Shown here: positions 43,767-52,831 of the stretch, piece by piece | Numbering within the stretch: position 1 is the first letter of the stretch | Layout: each line of letters opens with the position of its first letter | Assembly: GCF_009905735.1 (NCBI RefSeq) | Contig: NZ_JAAALE010000019.1 | Coordinates: 1-60,332, forward strand | DNA from: Porphyrobacter sp. SLTP | GTDB lineage: Bacteria > Pseudomonadota > Alphaproteobacteria > Sphingomonadales > Sphingomonadaceae | Direction: 5' to 3' | DNA length: 60,332 nucleotides | The notes under the pieces: generated by a model | What the model saw: the letters and a program-made list of their open reading frames with translations, nothing else | Told to the model about the DNA's origin: nothing | Databases searched by the model: none | Made by a program: the position numbers and the translations under genes

Positions 43767-43924
43767 CGCATCAGCGGATCGCGCTTGCGATCAGGTGCAC
43801 AGCGAAAAGGGAGAAGGCGGGCGCGGCGGTTCTCGGGCAGCCCGAGACAGGCAATCGCGTCGCCTTGCCGGTGACCGATGGCCCGGCGCCCGAAGGCAAA
43901 AAATCGCAGAAATGCTGGATGTCA

Positions 43925-43999
43925 TGGAGCGGGCGAAGGGATTCGAACCCTCGACCCCAACCTTGGCAAGGTTGTGCTCTACCCCTGAGCTACGCCCGC
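43925..43999 (-). tRNA. tRNA-Gly (GCC anticodon)
   Basis: Read on the - strand, the 75-nt sequence folds into a full cloverleaf: acceptor GCGGGCG/CGCCCGC, D-arm GCTC...GAGC, anticodon stem CAACC/GGTTG with loop TTGCCAA (anticodon GCC), a T-loop TTCGAAT and an encoded CCA end. It lies between the DIPPS-like gene and the CnoX gene. The 245 nt between it and CnoX show no gene. Confidence 0.97.
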
Positions 44000-44244
44000 T
44001 CACTGGCGCTGACAGAAAGCCGCAGATGCGCGGTTCCTGCCGGAGAGGCGGCGCGATTAGCAGCGCCTTGGCACACCTGCAAGCGCTAAATTCGCACATT
44101 GGCCCACGCAAATTTGGCGCGATTGGGGCTTGATCGCGTATGGCATAGCGGTCAGCACAAATCCGCGCTTCACATCTTGGCGCAAGGCCCCACATTGGAG
44201 CCAATGGCGCAAAGGCGTCCAATGACACAGCAGGAGCATATAAC

Positions 44245-45189
44245 TTGGCCAGCATGGGACTGAGCATCGACGAACAGAAGGCGGTCGACCGTTTCCGCAA
44301 GGCGGTGGTTGAACCGTCGCAGACCAAGCTCGTCATCCTCGATTTCTGGGCCGAATGGTGCGGCCCGTGCAAGGCGCTGACGCCGGTGCTCGAAAAGGTC
44401 GCGGCCGAATATGCTGACAAGGGCGTGGTGCTGTCCAAACTGAATGTCGACGAGGAACAGTTCATCGCCGCGCAGTTCCAGGTGCGGTCGATCCCCACGG
44501 TCTATGCCATGTTCCAGGGTCAGCCGATCGCCGATCTGACCAATGCCCGCAGCGAATCGCAACTGAAGGCGATGCTTGACCAATTGCTCGCACAATTGCC
44601 GATCAATGGCGGCGCGGGCGATGGCGTGCCGGTCGAACCGCAGGGCCCCTCGCCCGAAGAGATCGCCCAATTCGTCAAGCTGGGCGAGGAAGCGCTTGCC
44701 GCTGGCGACCCGCAGCGTGCGGCCGGCATCTTCGCGCAGATCACCGAGTTCGCGCAGGACAATGTCCCCGCCCATGCCGGTCTGGTGCGCGCGCTGGTGC
44801 AGCTGGGCGAGGTCGATCAGGCCAAGCAGGTGATGGAGGTGATCGATTCTGATCCGCGCCTCGCGACCGATCCCGCCATCGCGCCTGCCCGCAGCGCGCT
44901 GGAACTCGCCGGCACCCGGGTCGACGACATCGAGCTTGCCGCCCTGCGCGCCGCCGCTGCTGCCGCGCCCGAGGACATGGACGCGCAGTTCGCCTTTGCC
45001 GAGGCCGCCTTTGCCGCTGGCCAGCGCGATGACGCCGCCGATACCTTGCTCGCCATGATCGCCGCCGACCGCGAGTGGAACGAAGGCGCGGCGCGTGCCA
45101 AGCTGCTCAAGATCTTTGAGGCGACCGGCCTTGAAGACGAATGGGTGGTCGGCGTCCGCCGCCGCCTGTCGCGCGTATTGTTTGGATGA
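44245..45189 (+). CDS. cnoX: CnoX/YbbN-type thioredoxin with TPR domain
   Basis: The protein has 314 residues. The thioredoxin domain is at 1-115 with the active site WCGPC (38-42), so unlike E. coli CnoX (SxxC) it keeps both cysteines and can be a true oxidoreductase, as in Caulobacter. TPR-like helices fill 130-314 (GEEALAAGDPQRAAGIFAQI and following). CnoX proteins combine redox control with holdase activity and hand clients to GroEL. The start is a TTG at 44245, 8 nt after CAGGAG; an ATG at 44254 is less well placed. Its stop overlaps the next start (ATGA). Confidence 0.93.
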   Translation: MASMGLSIDEQKAVDRFRKAVVEPSQTKLVILDFWAEWCGPCKALTPVLEKVAAEYADKGVVLSKLNVDEEQFIAAQFQVRSIPTVYAMFQGQPIADLTNARSESQLKAMLDQLLAQLPINGGAGDGVPVEPQGPSPEEIAQFVKLGEEALAAGDPQRAAGIFAQITEFAQDNVPAHAGLVRALVQLGEVDQAKQVMEVIDSDPRLATDPAIAPARSALELAGTRVDDIELAALRAAAAAAPEDMDAQFAFAEAAFAAGQRDDAADTLLAMIAADREWNEGAARAKLLKIFEATGLEDEWVVGVRRRLSRVLFG

Positions 45190-45812
45190 CCGCAAACACC
45201 ATGACCCGCCGCCTTTCCATCTTTCCGCTGACCGGCGCCGTGCTGTTCCCCGGCATGCAGCTGCCGCTTCACATCTTCGAGCCGCGCTATCGCGCGCTGG
45301 TGAGCGATGCGCTGATTCGGGATCGCCAGATCGCGATGATCCAGCCGCAGCGCGCGGTGGAGGGTGCGCCGCTCTACTCGGTCGGCTGCATCGGCAAGAT
45401 CGGCGAAGTGCAGGCGATGGACGACGGGCGCTACAACCTCATCCTCGAAGGCACGGCGCGGTTCCGGCTGGTGCGCGAGCTGGATGTGGCCACCGCCTTC
45501 CGCCAGATCGAAGCCGAGGTCTATGCTGAGGACGAGGACGAAACCCTCTCCCACGCCCAGCGCGGCGGGTTCGAGCGCGAGGCGCGGCGCTTTGCCGATA
45601 TGCAAGGCTATTCGGTTGACTGGGATTCGGTCGAGCGGCTGGATGATCGCTCGCTGATCAACGGCGTCTCCCAGATCGCTCCCTTCGATCCGGCATCAAA
45701 GCAGGCGTTGCTCGAAGCCGAGACGCTGACCGACCGCTGCGAATTGCTGGTGCAGCTGATGCAGTTCTATGGCCGCACCGATGGCAGCGAGGAAATCACG
45801 ACGCTGCAATAG
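45186..45812 (+). CDS. Lon N-terminal (substrate-binding) domain protein
   Basis: This 208-residue protein matches only the N-terminal domain of Lon: RRLSIFPLTGAVLFPGMQLPLHIFEPRYRAL (in part), IGEVQAMDDGRYNLILEG and FRLVRELD, then a helical end. The ATPase and protease parts are absent, as in the known stand-alone LON-domain family. Its role is thought to be substrate recognition or a regulatory adaptor. Translational coupling to CnoX by a 4-nt overlap suggests a shared role in protein quality control (inference). Confidence 0.9.
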   Translation: MTANTMTRRLSIFPLTGAVLFPGMQLPLHIFEPRYRALVSDALIRDRQIAMIQPQRAVEGAPLYSVGCIGKIGEVQAMDDGRYNLILEGTARFRLVRELDVATAFRQIEAEVYAEDEDETLSHAQRGGFEREARRFADMQGYSVDWDSVERLDDRSLINGVSQIAPFDPASKQALLEAETLTDRCELLVQLMQFYGRTDGSEEITTLQ

Positions 45813-45857
45813 CGAGCGGGGCACTGGGGCCGGGGTCAGGCAGACGTAGCGGGTGTG

Positions 45858-46631
45858 CTACCCCATCGCCTCCAGCACATCTTCCAGCCGCGCCGGATCG
45901 CCCAGCGCGATCACCGTACCGTCGCTGCCCGCATCGAGCGGATTGCCCTGCCAGTCCGCCATCATCCCACCTGCACCTTCGACCACCGGGACGAGCGCGG
46001 CGTAGTCATAGAGCTTCAGCCCGGCCTCGATCACCACATCGACGTGGCCTGACGCCACGAGGCCGTAATTGTAGCAGTCACCGCCGAATACGATCTTCTT
46101 TTCCGCCACCTGCTTGGCGACCGACATGAAGGCGTCGGCCTCTTCATTGGTGAACAGGTGCGGACTGGTGGTGGCGAGCACGGCGTCGCCGAGTTCCTTG
46201 AGGGGGCGTGCCTGCACAGGCTTGTCGTTGAAGAGCGTCGGCTGGCCGATGCGGCCCACCCAGCGTTCGCCCGCAACCGGCTGGTCGATAATGCCGAGCA
46301 CCGGCCAGCCATCTTGCAGCAGCGCGATGAGCGTGCCGAAGATCGGGCGGCCGGCGATGAAGCTGGTGGTGCCGTCGATCGGATCGAGCACCCACTGGCG
46401 GCCCGCGCCTTCGTTGCGGGTGCCGTATTCCTCGCCGATGATCCCGTCGCGGGGGAACTCCGCCTCGATGAGGCGGCGCATCGCGGCTTCGGCGGCCCGG
46501 TCGGCCTCGGTGACGAAGGAGCGGTCGGCCTTCTTCTCCTCGCTCCACTGGCCGCGAAACAGCGGGCGAATGGCGGCCCCAGCCAAATCGGCGAGGCGCA
46601 GGGCGAGGGCGAGGTCTTTATCGGTCATCAT
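45858..46631 (-). CDS. hisN: Inositol-monophosphatase-family phosphatase, probably histidinol-phosphatase
   Basis: The protein has 257 residues. Mg2+-dependent IMPase-fold signatures: GEEYGTRNEG near residue 70, WVLDPIDGTTSFIAGRPIFG (DPIDGT site) near 85 and KLYDYAALVPVVEGAGG near 205, in which the last metal Asp is in YDYAAL rather than the WDxAA of most IMPases, as seen in HisN-type enzymes. It may hydrolyse histidinol phosphate. Inositol phosphate remains possible because ino1 lies 5 kb away, but the two are not in one operon. Start at 46631 or 46628 (two consecutive ATG). Confidence 0.82.
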   Translation of the reverse strand: MMTDKDLALALRLADLAGAAIRPLFRGQWSEEKKADRSFVTEADRAAEAAMRRLIEAEFPRDGIIGEEYGTRNEGAGRQWVLDPIDGTTSFIAGRPIFGTLIALLQDGWPVLGIIDQPVAGERWVGRIGQPTLFNDKPVQARPLKELGDAVLATTSPHLFTNEEADAFMSVAKQVAEKKIVFGGDCYNYGLVASGHVDVVIEAGLKLYDYAALVPVVEGAGGMMADWQGNPLDAGSDGTVIALGDPARLEDVLEAMG

Positions 46632-46639
46632 GCAAACTT

Positions 46640-46712
46640 CCGTTCGCCTCGAGCGAAGTCGAGAGGCAGGTGCTTGGGGCCGGAGTGTCTCGACTGCGCG
46701 CGACACGAACGG
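46640..46712. repeat. Imperfect inverted repeat between hisN and its upstream neighbour
   Basis: Two 25-nt arms, 46640-46664 (CCGTTCGCCTCGAGCG...) and 46688-46712 (...GCGACACGAACGG), pair imperfectly to form a long hairpin, with the GTTCG/CGAAC ends and TCGAGA/TCTCGA inner parts exact. This is the kind of dispersed intergenic element found in many sphingomonad genomes. Confidence 0.6.
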
Positions 46713-46718
46713 CGGGTG

Positions 46719-47066
46719 CTATTGCTTGCTCCAATAATCGAAGGCTTCGGCCTGTCGAGCCTGCGTATAGGCCCGCGCTTCCGTCCCCTCCCATTCCAGC
46801 GGCAGGTCGTCGTAAACGCCGGTGCGGCTGACGAACCAACCTTGGCCGGGGAGGCCGTCCGATTGGCGCACCACCAGCACGGCGAGGCCCGGTTCGCCGC
46901 TGGCGCGTCCGTCTTCGTCGATGCGGTCAAGCACCTTGCACAGCTGGCGCATCAAGGGCCGCGTGAAGGTATGGCCGAGAATGTTGAGGAGCCCGCCGTA
47001 GGTGAAGGTCTGACGCGCGCACGCGGCTTCGATCAGGAGGGCGCGGACTTCGATGGGGTCGAACAT
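46719..47066 (-). CDS. Hypothetical protein upstream of hisN
   Basis: The protein has 115 residues, cytosolic, with an N-terminal helix-rich half (MFDPIEVRALLIEAA, LNILGHTFTRPLMRQL) resembling a small winged-helix fold and a basic/aromatic C-terminal half (GWFVSRTGVYDDLP). No family is recognised. It lies between two repeats, with prs 117 nt upstream. The start is the ATG at 47066. It has plausible codon use and no competing frame. Confidence 0.65.
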   Translation of the reverse strand: MFDPIEVRALLIEAACARQTFTYGGLLNILGHTFTRPLMRQLCKVLDRIDEDGRASGEPGLAVLVVRQSDGLPGQGWFVSRTGVYDDLPLEWEGTEARAYTQARQAEAFDYWSKQ

Positions 47067-47075
47067 GACCGCACA

Positions 47076-47181
47076 CTCGTCATTGCGAGGAGCCGCAGGC
47101 GACGCGGCAATCCATGAACTGACATCGCCGTTTGCTGAGAGGTTGATCCATGGATTGCTTCGCTACGCTCGCAATGACGAG
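47076..47181. repeat. Dispersed inverted repeat of the GTCATTGCGAG class
   Basis: Arms at 47076-47116 (CTCGTCATTGCGAGGAGCCG...) and 47149-47181 (CATGGATTGCTTCGC...) are partly complementary: the outer CTCGTCATTGCGAG pairs with CTCGCAATGACGAG and the inner CAATCCATG with CATGGATTG. It fills the gap between the 115-residue protein and the prs stop and could serve as its terminator. Elements with this core are widespread in alphaproteobacteria. Confidence 0.75.
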
Positions 47182-47183
47182 CG

Positions 47184-48119
47184 TTAGTCAAACAGGCTCG
47201 ACACCGAACTCTCATCCGCGATCCGCCGGATCGCCTCACCCACCAGCGGAGCGATGGGCAGGATGCGGATGCGGTCTGAGGCTTCGGCGGCCTCGGTCGG
47301 CCGGATCGAATCGGTGATCACCAGCTCCTTGAGGCTCGACCCGTTGATCCGCGCCACGGCCCCGCCCGACAGCACGCCGTGGGTGATATAGGCCGCGACC
47401 GACTTGGCCCCGCCTTCCAGCAGCGCTTCGGCCGCGTTGCACAGCGTGCCGCCCGAATCGACGATGTCGTCGATCAGGATGCAGTGCCGCCCTTCGACGT
47501 CGCCGATGATGTTCATCACCTCGCTCTCGCCCGGACGATCACGGCGCTTGTCGACGATCGCGAGCGGGGCATTGTCGAGCCGCTTGGCCAGCGCCCGCGC
47601 ACGCACCACGCCGCCAACGTCGGGCGAGACGACCATCAAAGATTGGTCGCCATAACGCGCCTGAATGTCCGCCGCCATGACCGGCGCGGCATAGAGGTTA
47701 TCGGTCGGAATATCGAAGAAGCCCTGGATCTGGCCCGCGTGCAAATCCACCGCCAGCATCCGGTCAGCGCCCGCTTCGGTGATGAGGTTCGCCACCAGTT
47801 TGGCCGAAATCGGCGTGCGCGGGCCGGGTTTGCGGTCCTGCCGGGCGTAGCCGAAATAGGGCACCACCGCGGTGATCCGCTTGGCCGAGGCGCGGCGCAG
47901 CGCATCGATGCAGATCAGCAATTCCATCAGGTTGTCGTTCGCCGGGAAGTTGGTCGGCTGAACGACGAACACGTCCTCGCCGCGCACATTCTCGTGAATC
48001 TCGACGAAGACCTCCTCGTCCGAGAAGCGCCGGACGCTGGCATCGGTCAGTGGGATTTCGAGATAGGCCGCAATGGCCCGGGCGAGCGGCAGGTTCGAAT
48101 TGCCGGACATGATTTTCAT
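47184..48119 (-). CDS. prs: Ribose-phosphate pyrophosphokinase (PRPP synthase)
   Basis: The protein has 311 residues and makes PRPP from ribose-5-phosphate and ATP. Diagnostic segments are [19 protein letters not shown] near residue 48, [18 protein letters not shown] near 87, [19 protein letters not shown] near 122, and the PRPP-binding loop [15 protein letters not shown] near 210. The start at 48119 gives the family N terminus [17 protein letters not shown]. Its product is the substrate for the PRTase of the Ter island, though the two are unlinked here. Confidence 0.97.
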   Translation of the reverse strand: MKIMSGNSNLPLARAIAAYLEIPLTDASVRRFSDEEVFVEIHENVRGEDVFVVQPTNFPANDNLMELLICIDALRRASAKRITAVVPYFGYARQDRKPGPRTPISAKLVANLITEAGADRMLAVDLHAGQIQGFFDIPTDNLYAAPVMAADIQARYGDQSLMVVSPDVGGVVRARALAKRLDNAPLAIVDKRRDRPGESEVMNIIGDVEGRHCILIDDIVDSGGTLCNAAEALLEGGAKSVAAYITHGVLSGGAVARINGSSLKELVITDSIRPTEAAEASDRIRILPIAPLVGEAIRRIADESSVSSLFD

Positions 48120-48252
48120 GATGCGAATCCCCGAGCGCAGGTGGTGCACCCCGCCTAGCGCCGCGTCATGGAATTGCAACGCAGCGCTGCGGCGTTCTCG
48201 TCAGGTAAGGTGGGGCGTTTGCGATTCGAATGGTGGAATAGGCGGCGCGAGC

Positions 48253-49119
48253 TTACCCGAACAAGCGCCCGGCGACCGCATCCAGTTTGGCCATGACCGC
48301 GGGATCGTGTTCGTCCGGCGCGGTAATCACCGCATCGTCCAAGGCGAAATCGATCGGGGAAGGTTCGCGCTCTTGCGGCAGAGCGGCGATGAAGTTTGCC
48401 ACCATCGCGCGGGCAAGCGCGCCGTTGGCCTGCATCTGGCCGACCACCTGCGCGACATCGACCGCCTCGCCCTCGCGCCAGCAATCGTAATCAGTGACCA
48501 TGCCGACCAGCGCATAGGGCAGCTCAGCCTCGCGCGCGAGTTTCGCCTCGGGCATCGCGGTCATGCCGATCACATCGGCGCCCCAGGCGCGGTACATCCG
48601 GCTCTCCGCGCGGGTAGAGAATTGCGGGCCCTCCATCGCGAGATAGGTCGCGCCGACCGCCACCTTGCCACCGGCATCGCTGATTGCATGAGCGGCCATG
48701 TCCGACAGGCGCGGGCAGACCGGATCGGCCATCGAGACATGGGTGACAAAGCCGCTGGTGTAGAAGGTGCTGGGGCGGTGCACGGTGCGGTCGATGAATT
48801 GTTCGACCACGGCAAAGCGGCCCGGCTCCAGCTCCTCGCGCAAGGATCCCACGGCGCTGATCGCGAGGATATCGGTGCAGCCCGCCCGCTTCAGCGCATC
48901 AATATTGGCGCGCGAATTGAGTTCAGTCGGCGTGATCGGGTGGCCACGGCCATGGCGCGGGAGAAAGCGCACCTTCACCCCGGCCAGCGTCCCGCACAGG
49001 ATTTCGTCCGACGGATCACCCCAAGGCGTGTCGATCGCGATCCACTGCTCGTCCTCGATGCCGTCGATGGCATAGAGGCCTGATCCGCCGATGATCCCGA
49101 TGCACCATTCGCTGGCCAT
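48253..49119 (-). CDS. mtnP: S-methyl-5'-thioadenosine phosphorylase
   Basis: The protein has 288 residues and splits 5'-methylthioadenosine to adenine and methylthioribose-1-phosphate. The PNP/MTAP family is shown by IGIIGGSGLYAIDGIED at the N terminus, LPRHGRGHPITPTELNSRAN near residue 53, ISAVGSLREELEPGRFAVVEQFIDRT near 85, and GPQFSTRAESRMYR near 165. It lies alone on the - strand with 133 nt to prs. The typical length is about 290. Confidence 0.95.
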   Translation of the reverse strand: MASEWCIGIIGGSGLYAIDGIEDEQWIAIDTPWGDPSDEILCGTLAGVKVRFLPRHGRGHPITPTELNSRANIDALKRAGCTDILAISAVGSLREELEPGRFAVVEQFIDRTVHRPSTFYTSGFVTHVSMADPVCPRLSDMAAHAISDAGGKVAVGATYLAMEGPQFSTRAESRMYRAWGADVIGMTAMPEAKLAREAELPYALVGMVTDYDCWREGEAVDVAQVVGQMQANGALARAMVANFIAALPQEREPSPIDFALDDAVITAPDEHDPAVMAKLDAVAGRLFG

Positions 49120-49158
49120 TATGCTTGCCTGTTCTCTGATCGCTTTGGGATGTGGGAC

Positions 49159-49863
49159 TTAGGTCAGGTCGAAGCGGGTGGGCAAGGCCCTGCGGATCAT
49201 CTTTTCCGCCGCCGCATAGGGTTCAGCGATCAGCGGCAGGGCCTGCATCGCGGCGTAATGCGCGGCAAGGCCGGGCCAGCGATCCAGCGGCGTCTCTGCC
49301 ACCAGCGCGACCTGCATCAGCACCGTCGCCACGGTGATATCGGCAATAGAGAGCGCGTCGCCCGCAAAGAACGTGCGTCCGCCCAGCCGCGCTTCGAGCA
49401 CGTCGAAGATCGGCGGCAGCTGGTTCGCCCAGGCATCTCGCGCCTTGTCGAGCCCCGGTTCCTCGCCCTTGCTGACCGCGAAGAAGATCGGGCGGAAGAT
49501 GCCAAGGCCGCCGGCCATGGCCAGCGCGGTGTCGGCATATTCCTCAATGAACAGCGCTTCGCCCAGCGCCATCGGGATATCGGGATAGAGCGCCGGCGTA
49601 GGGTGCTTCTTCTCGATGAAGGCGCAGATCGCAGAGGAATCGGCGATGGTGCCTGCGAGGCCCTCCTCCGCCACCGAACGGTCGCGCAGAACCGGAATGC
49701 GCTTCATCGGCGAGATGTCGCGAAACCACTGGGGCGGGTCGAAGACATTGATCGCCTCGACCTCATAAGGCACGCCCTTGGCGATGCAGACCCCGGCCAC
49801 CTTGCGCACGAAGGGCGAGACCGGGCTGCCGTAAATCACCAGATCAGGGCGGGAATCACTCAT
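49159..49863 (-). CDS. Glutathione S-transferase family protein
   Basis: The protein has 234 residues. The thioredoxin-like N-terminal domain (IYGSPVSPFVRKVAGVCIAKG, then MKRIPVLRDR with the cis-Pro and SSAICAFIEKKHPTP) precedes an all-helical C-terminal domain (FFAGDALSIADITVATVLMQV with the N-capping Ser/Asp motif). The catalytic residue is probably Ser in SPVSPFV. It conjugates glutathione or reduces electrophiles; substrate unknown. The start at 49863 is chosen over a long upstream extension that is antisense to the aldehyde dehydrogenase gene. Confidence 0.92.
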   Translation of the reverse strand: MSDSRPDLVIYGSPVSPFVRKVAGVCIAKGVPYEVEAINVFDPPQWFRDISPMKRIPVLRDRSVAEEGLAGTIADSSAICAFIEKKHPTPALYPDIPMALGEALFIEEYADTALAMAGGLGIFRPIFFAVSKGEEPGLDKARDAWANQLPPIFDVLEARLGGRTFFAGDALSIADITVATVLMQVALVAETPLDRWPGLAAHYAAMQALPLIAEPYAAAEKMIRRALPTRFDLT

Positions 49864-50046
49864 GCGGCTCTCCTCCAGGGCATCTCTCGCCGCTTCCATA
49901 GGCCCGCGTGCCGATAGCGCAATCATCAGGTGATCGTGTCCGGGCTTCGCGCTAGCTCTGCCGCCAACGCAAGCGTTGCGTTTTGCTATGCAACGCGCCA
50001 ACCTGAGCGGGAGAGACGACTCCCCCATTCGACGAGAGGAATAATC

Positions 50047-51474
50047 ATGGTCACCCAGTACAAGAACCTGATCGGCGGCAAGATGGTCGCCGCCGACCGC
50101 TGGCTCGATGTGGTCAACCCCGCGACCGAGCAGGTAATCGGCCAGGTGCCCGCCTGCGGCAAGGCCGAGCTTGACGAAGCGGTCGCCGCCGCACGCGCCG
50201 CGTTCAAGACGTGGAAGAACACCCCCATCGAGGAACGCCGTGCCGCGATCATGGCAATCTCGGGAGCGATCAAGGCCAACGCCGAAGAACTCTATCGCCT
50301 GCTGACCAGCGAACAGGGCAAGCCGCACGATCAGGCCAAGGGCGAAATCTACGGCGCTGCCGGGATGAGCGCGGCGCAGTCGACCCTCAGCCTCGATGAC
50401 GAAATCAACGAGGACAGCGACACCCGCCTCAGCCGCACTCGCCGCGTGCCGGTGGGCGTGGTCGCGGGCATCGTGCCGTGGAACTTCCCGGTGATGATGG
50501 CGATCCAGAAGATCGCGCCCGCCATGCTTTCGGGCTGCACCATCGTGCTGAAGCCCTCGCCCTTCACCCCGCTGACAACGTTGCGCATCGCCGAGCTGAT
50601 CGCGGACAAGGTGCCGCCGGGCGTCGTTAACATCATCACCGGCGAGGATGACCTCGGCCCGCTGATGACCAGCCACCCCGATATCGACAAGATCACCTTC
50701 ACCGGCTCCACCGCCACGGGCAAGAAGATCATGGAAGGCGCCAGCGCCGACCTCAAGCGTATCACGCTGGAGCTGGGCGGCAACGACGCTTCGATCGTGC
50801 TCCCCGATGCCGATCCCAAGAAGGTCGCCGAACAGCTGTTCTGGTCGAGCTTCTCCAACGCCGGCCAGATCTGCGTCGCGGCCAAGCGCGTCTATATCCA
50901 CGAGGATATCTATGACGAGCTTTCCGCCGCGATCGTGGAATATGCCAAGACCGTCCGCGTCGGTGACGGTAGCGAGCAGGGGACTGGCGTCGGCCCGATC
51001 CAGAACAAGAAGCAGTACGAGCGCGTGCTCGAGCTGATCGAGGATGCCAAGGAAAACGGCTACAAGTTCCTGCTGGGCGGCAATGCCGACCCGTCGGGCA
51101 CCGGCTACTTCGTGCCGCTGACTATCCTCGACAACCCGCCCGAAGACGCGCGGATCGTGGCCGAGGAACAGTTCGGCCCGGTCATGCCGCTGATGAAGTT
51201 CTCGACCGAAGAGGAAGTCATCGCGCGCGCCAACAACTCGGAATACGGCCTCGCCGGCGCGGTGTGGACCGGCAATCCGGAAAAGGGCGTGGAGATCGCC
51301 GAGCAGCTCGAAACCGGCACGGTGTGGGTCAACGAATACCTCCACCTCTCGCCCTTCGCGCCGTTTGGCGGGCACAAGCAGTCGGGCTTCGGCGCCGAGT
51401 ACGGCAAGGAAGGCCTCAAGGAGTTCACCTATGCGCAGGTGATCACCGTGAAGAAGGACTCTGTCCTCGCGTAA
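50047..51474 (+). CDS. NAD(P)-dependent aldehyde dehydrogenase
   Basis: The protein has 475 residues. The aldehyde dehydrogenase fold has GVVAGIVPWNFPVMMA near residue 137, TFTGSTATGKKIM near 220, general base Glu242 in LELGGND and catalytic Cys276 in GQICVA, then EEQFGPVMPLMKF near 378 and PFGGHKQSGFGAEYG near 440. It oxidises an aldehyde to its acid; the exact substrate is not clear (it is close to the AldA/succinate-semialdehyde branch). A GAGAGGAA site precedes the ATG. The next gene starts 6 nt after its stop, so they form an operon. Confidence 0.95.
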   Translation: MVTQYKNLIGGKMVAADRWLDVVNPATEQVIGQVPACGKAELDEAVAAARAAFKTWKNTPIEERRAAIMAISGAIKANAEELYRLLTSEQGKPHDQAKGEIYGAAGMSAAQSTLSLDDEINEDSDTRLSRTRRVPVGVVAGIVPWNFPVMMAIQKIAPAMLSGCTIVLKPSPFTPLTTLRIAELIADKVPPGVVNIITGEDDLGPLMTSHPDIDKITFTGSTATGKKIMEGASADLKRITLELGGNDASIVLPDADPKKVAEQLFWSSFSNAGQICVAAKRVYIHEDIYDELSAAIVEYAKTVRVGDGSEQGTGVGPIQNKKQYERVLELIEDAKENGYKFLLGGNADPSGTGYFVPLTILDNPPEDARIVAEEQFGPVMPLMKFSTEEEVIARANNSEYGLAGAVWTGNPEKGVEIAEQLETGTVWVNEYLHLSPFAPFGGHKQSGFGAEYGKEGLKEFTYAQVITVKKDSVLA

Positions 51475-51480
51475 CGACGC

Positions 51481-52821
51481 GTGGGCATTTCGGCTGACGA
51501 GTTGAGCGCCGGGCTGGCGCGGGTATGCGCCCGCGTCGGCCTCGGCGCTTTGTCTTCGGCGCCGCAGCGTCTGACGGGCGGGGCGGTGATGGAGAGTTGG
51601 CGGTTTCCCTGCGGGGATGAGAGCTTCGTCCTGCGTCGCGCGCCCAGCCTCGCCTTCATGGAGGGGCGGCCTTACGGGCACGCGGTCGAAGCGGCTTTGA
51701 TCGAAGCTGCCCGCGCCAAGGACGTGACGGCTCCGGAAGTGGTGGCGGTTCTGGAGGAAGCGGACGGGCTAGGCTCGGGCTTCGTGATGCGCGCGCTGCC
51801 GGGGACGGCTGATCCCAAGGTCATTCTGGCGTGCGACGATCCTGACAGGCTGCTGCGGCAGGCGGCGCGGGATCTGGCGCGCATCCACCGCTTGCGGCAA
51901 AGCGATGTGCCAGATGGCGTGCCGGTGATGGATTACCGCGCCGCGATTGCTGACCTCAAGCAGCAGTTCATGGACGCTGGCGGCAACCGCCCGATCATCG
52001 CGCTTGGCCTCAGGTGGCTGGAGGACAATTGCCCCGCCGAGGTCGAACCTGTCCTCAATCACGGCGACTACCGGATGGGTAATCTGCTGGTCGAAGGCTC
52101 GGACCTCACCGGCGTGCTGGACTGGGAGATCGCCCATTTCGGCGACCCTCACGAAGACTTGGCGTTCGGCTGCATGGCCGTGTGGCGCTTTGCCCGCTAC
52201 GACCGCCCGGCGCTGGGGCTTGGTCGGATTTACGACTATTTCGATGCCTATGAGGCGGAGAGCGGCACCAAGATCGATATCGACCGCTTCCACTTTTGGA
52301 CTGTCTACCGCACCGTCTGGTGGGCACTCGGCTGCCTCAAGATGGCGGCGCAATGGCGTTCGGGCGCGGACCGGATGCTGGAGCGCGCGGTCATCTCAAG
52401 GCGAACAAGCGAGCAGGAACTCGACCTGTTGCTGCTGCTTGAGGAGGAAGCGCCTGAGGAAGAGCGGGACAAGAAGGTTTACTCGAGCACGGGCAAGTGG
52501 TCACGCCTGGGTGAAGCGGACAGCGCAGAACTGGCAGAAGCGATCTCCGAGTGGCTTGTGTCGATCAAGGACAAGCTGGAAGGGCATGATCGCTTTCAGA
52601 ACGCCGTCGCCCGAAATGCTCTCGGCATTCTGGCGCGCGACTGGCGGCTTTATCCCTACCCCTACACCGCCACGTCGCTGGCGCAGGACGTCCTGACGGG
52701 TATCGCGAGTTTGCGAAGGCCTGATCTGCTGCAACAGCTCAAGAGCCGCGTTCTGGAAAAGGTTCAGGCGGATTCCCCCAAATACCCGAGCTTGGCTACC
52801 GCAATCAAAAGATGGACCTGA
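51481..52821 (+). CDS. Aminoglycoside-phosphotransferase-like protein with C-terminal DUF6285-type domain
   Basis: The protein has 446 residues. Residues about 1-300 are an APH/choline-kinase-like fold: FVLRRAPSLAFMEG near residue 43, catalytic NHGDYRMGNLLV near 194 and metal-binding VLDWEIAHFGDPHEDLAF near 212. The last about 130 residues (SSTGKW..., then VARNALGILARDW) match the DUF6285 module, which often sits next to such kinases; here it is fused. These proteins pair with acyl-CoA dehydrogenases and may prepare substrates, not antibiotics. It starts with GTG 6 nt after the aldehyde dehydrogenase stop and ends 10 nt before the acyl-CoA dehydrogenase start. Confidence 0.9.
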   Translation: MGISADELSAGLARVCARVGLGALSSAPQRLTGGAVMESWRFPCGDESFVLRRAPSLAFMEGRPYGHAVEAALIEAARAKDVTAPEVVAVLEEADGLGSGFVMRALPGTADPKVILACDDPDRLLRQAARDLARIHRLRQSDVPDGVPVMDYRAAIADLKQQFMDAGGNRPIIALGLRWLEDNCPAEVEPVLNHGDYRMGNLLVEGSDLTGVLDWEIAHFGDPHEDLAFGCMAVWRFARYDRPALGLGRIYDYFDAYEAESGTKIDIDRFHFWTVYRTVWWALGCLKMAAQWRSGADRMLERAVISRRTSEQELDLLLLLEEEAPEEERDKKVYSSTGKWSRLGEADSAELAEAISEWLVSIKDKLEGHDRFQNAVARNALGILARDWRLYPYPYTATSLAQDVLTGIASLRRPDLLQQLKSRVLEKVQADSPKYPSLATAIKRWT

Positions 52822-52831
52822 GAGGAACACC

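Noticed and set aside
45858..46631. hisN-like gene as part of the inositol pathway
   Set aside because: It is in another operon 5 kb from ino1 and its motif variant is closer to histidinol-phosphatases. The link is kept only as a possibility.
49864..51681. Long - strand extension of the GST gene antisense to the aldehyde dehydrogenase
   Set aside because: Only the last 234 codons match a GST. The rest has low-complexity composition and lies opposite an intact aldehyde dehydrogenase.
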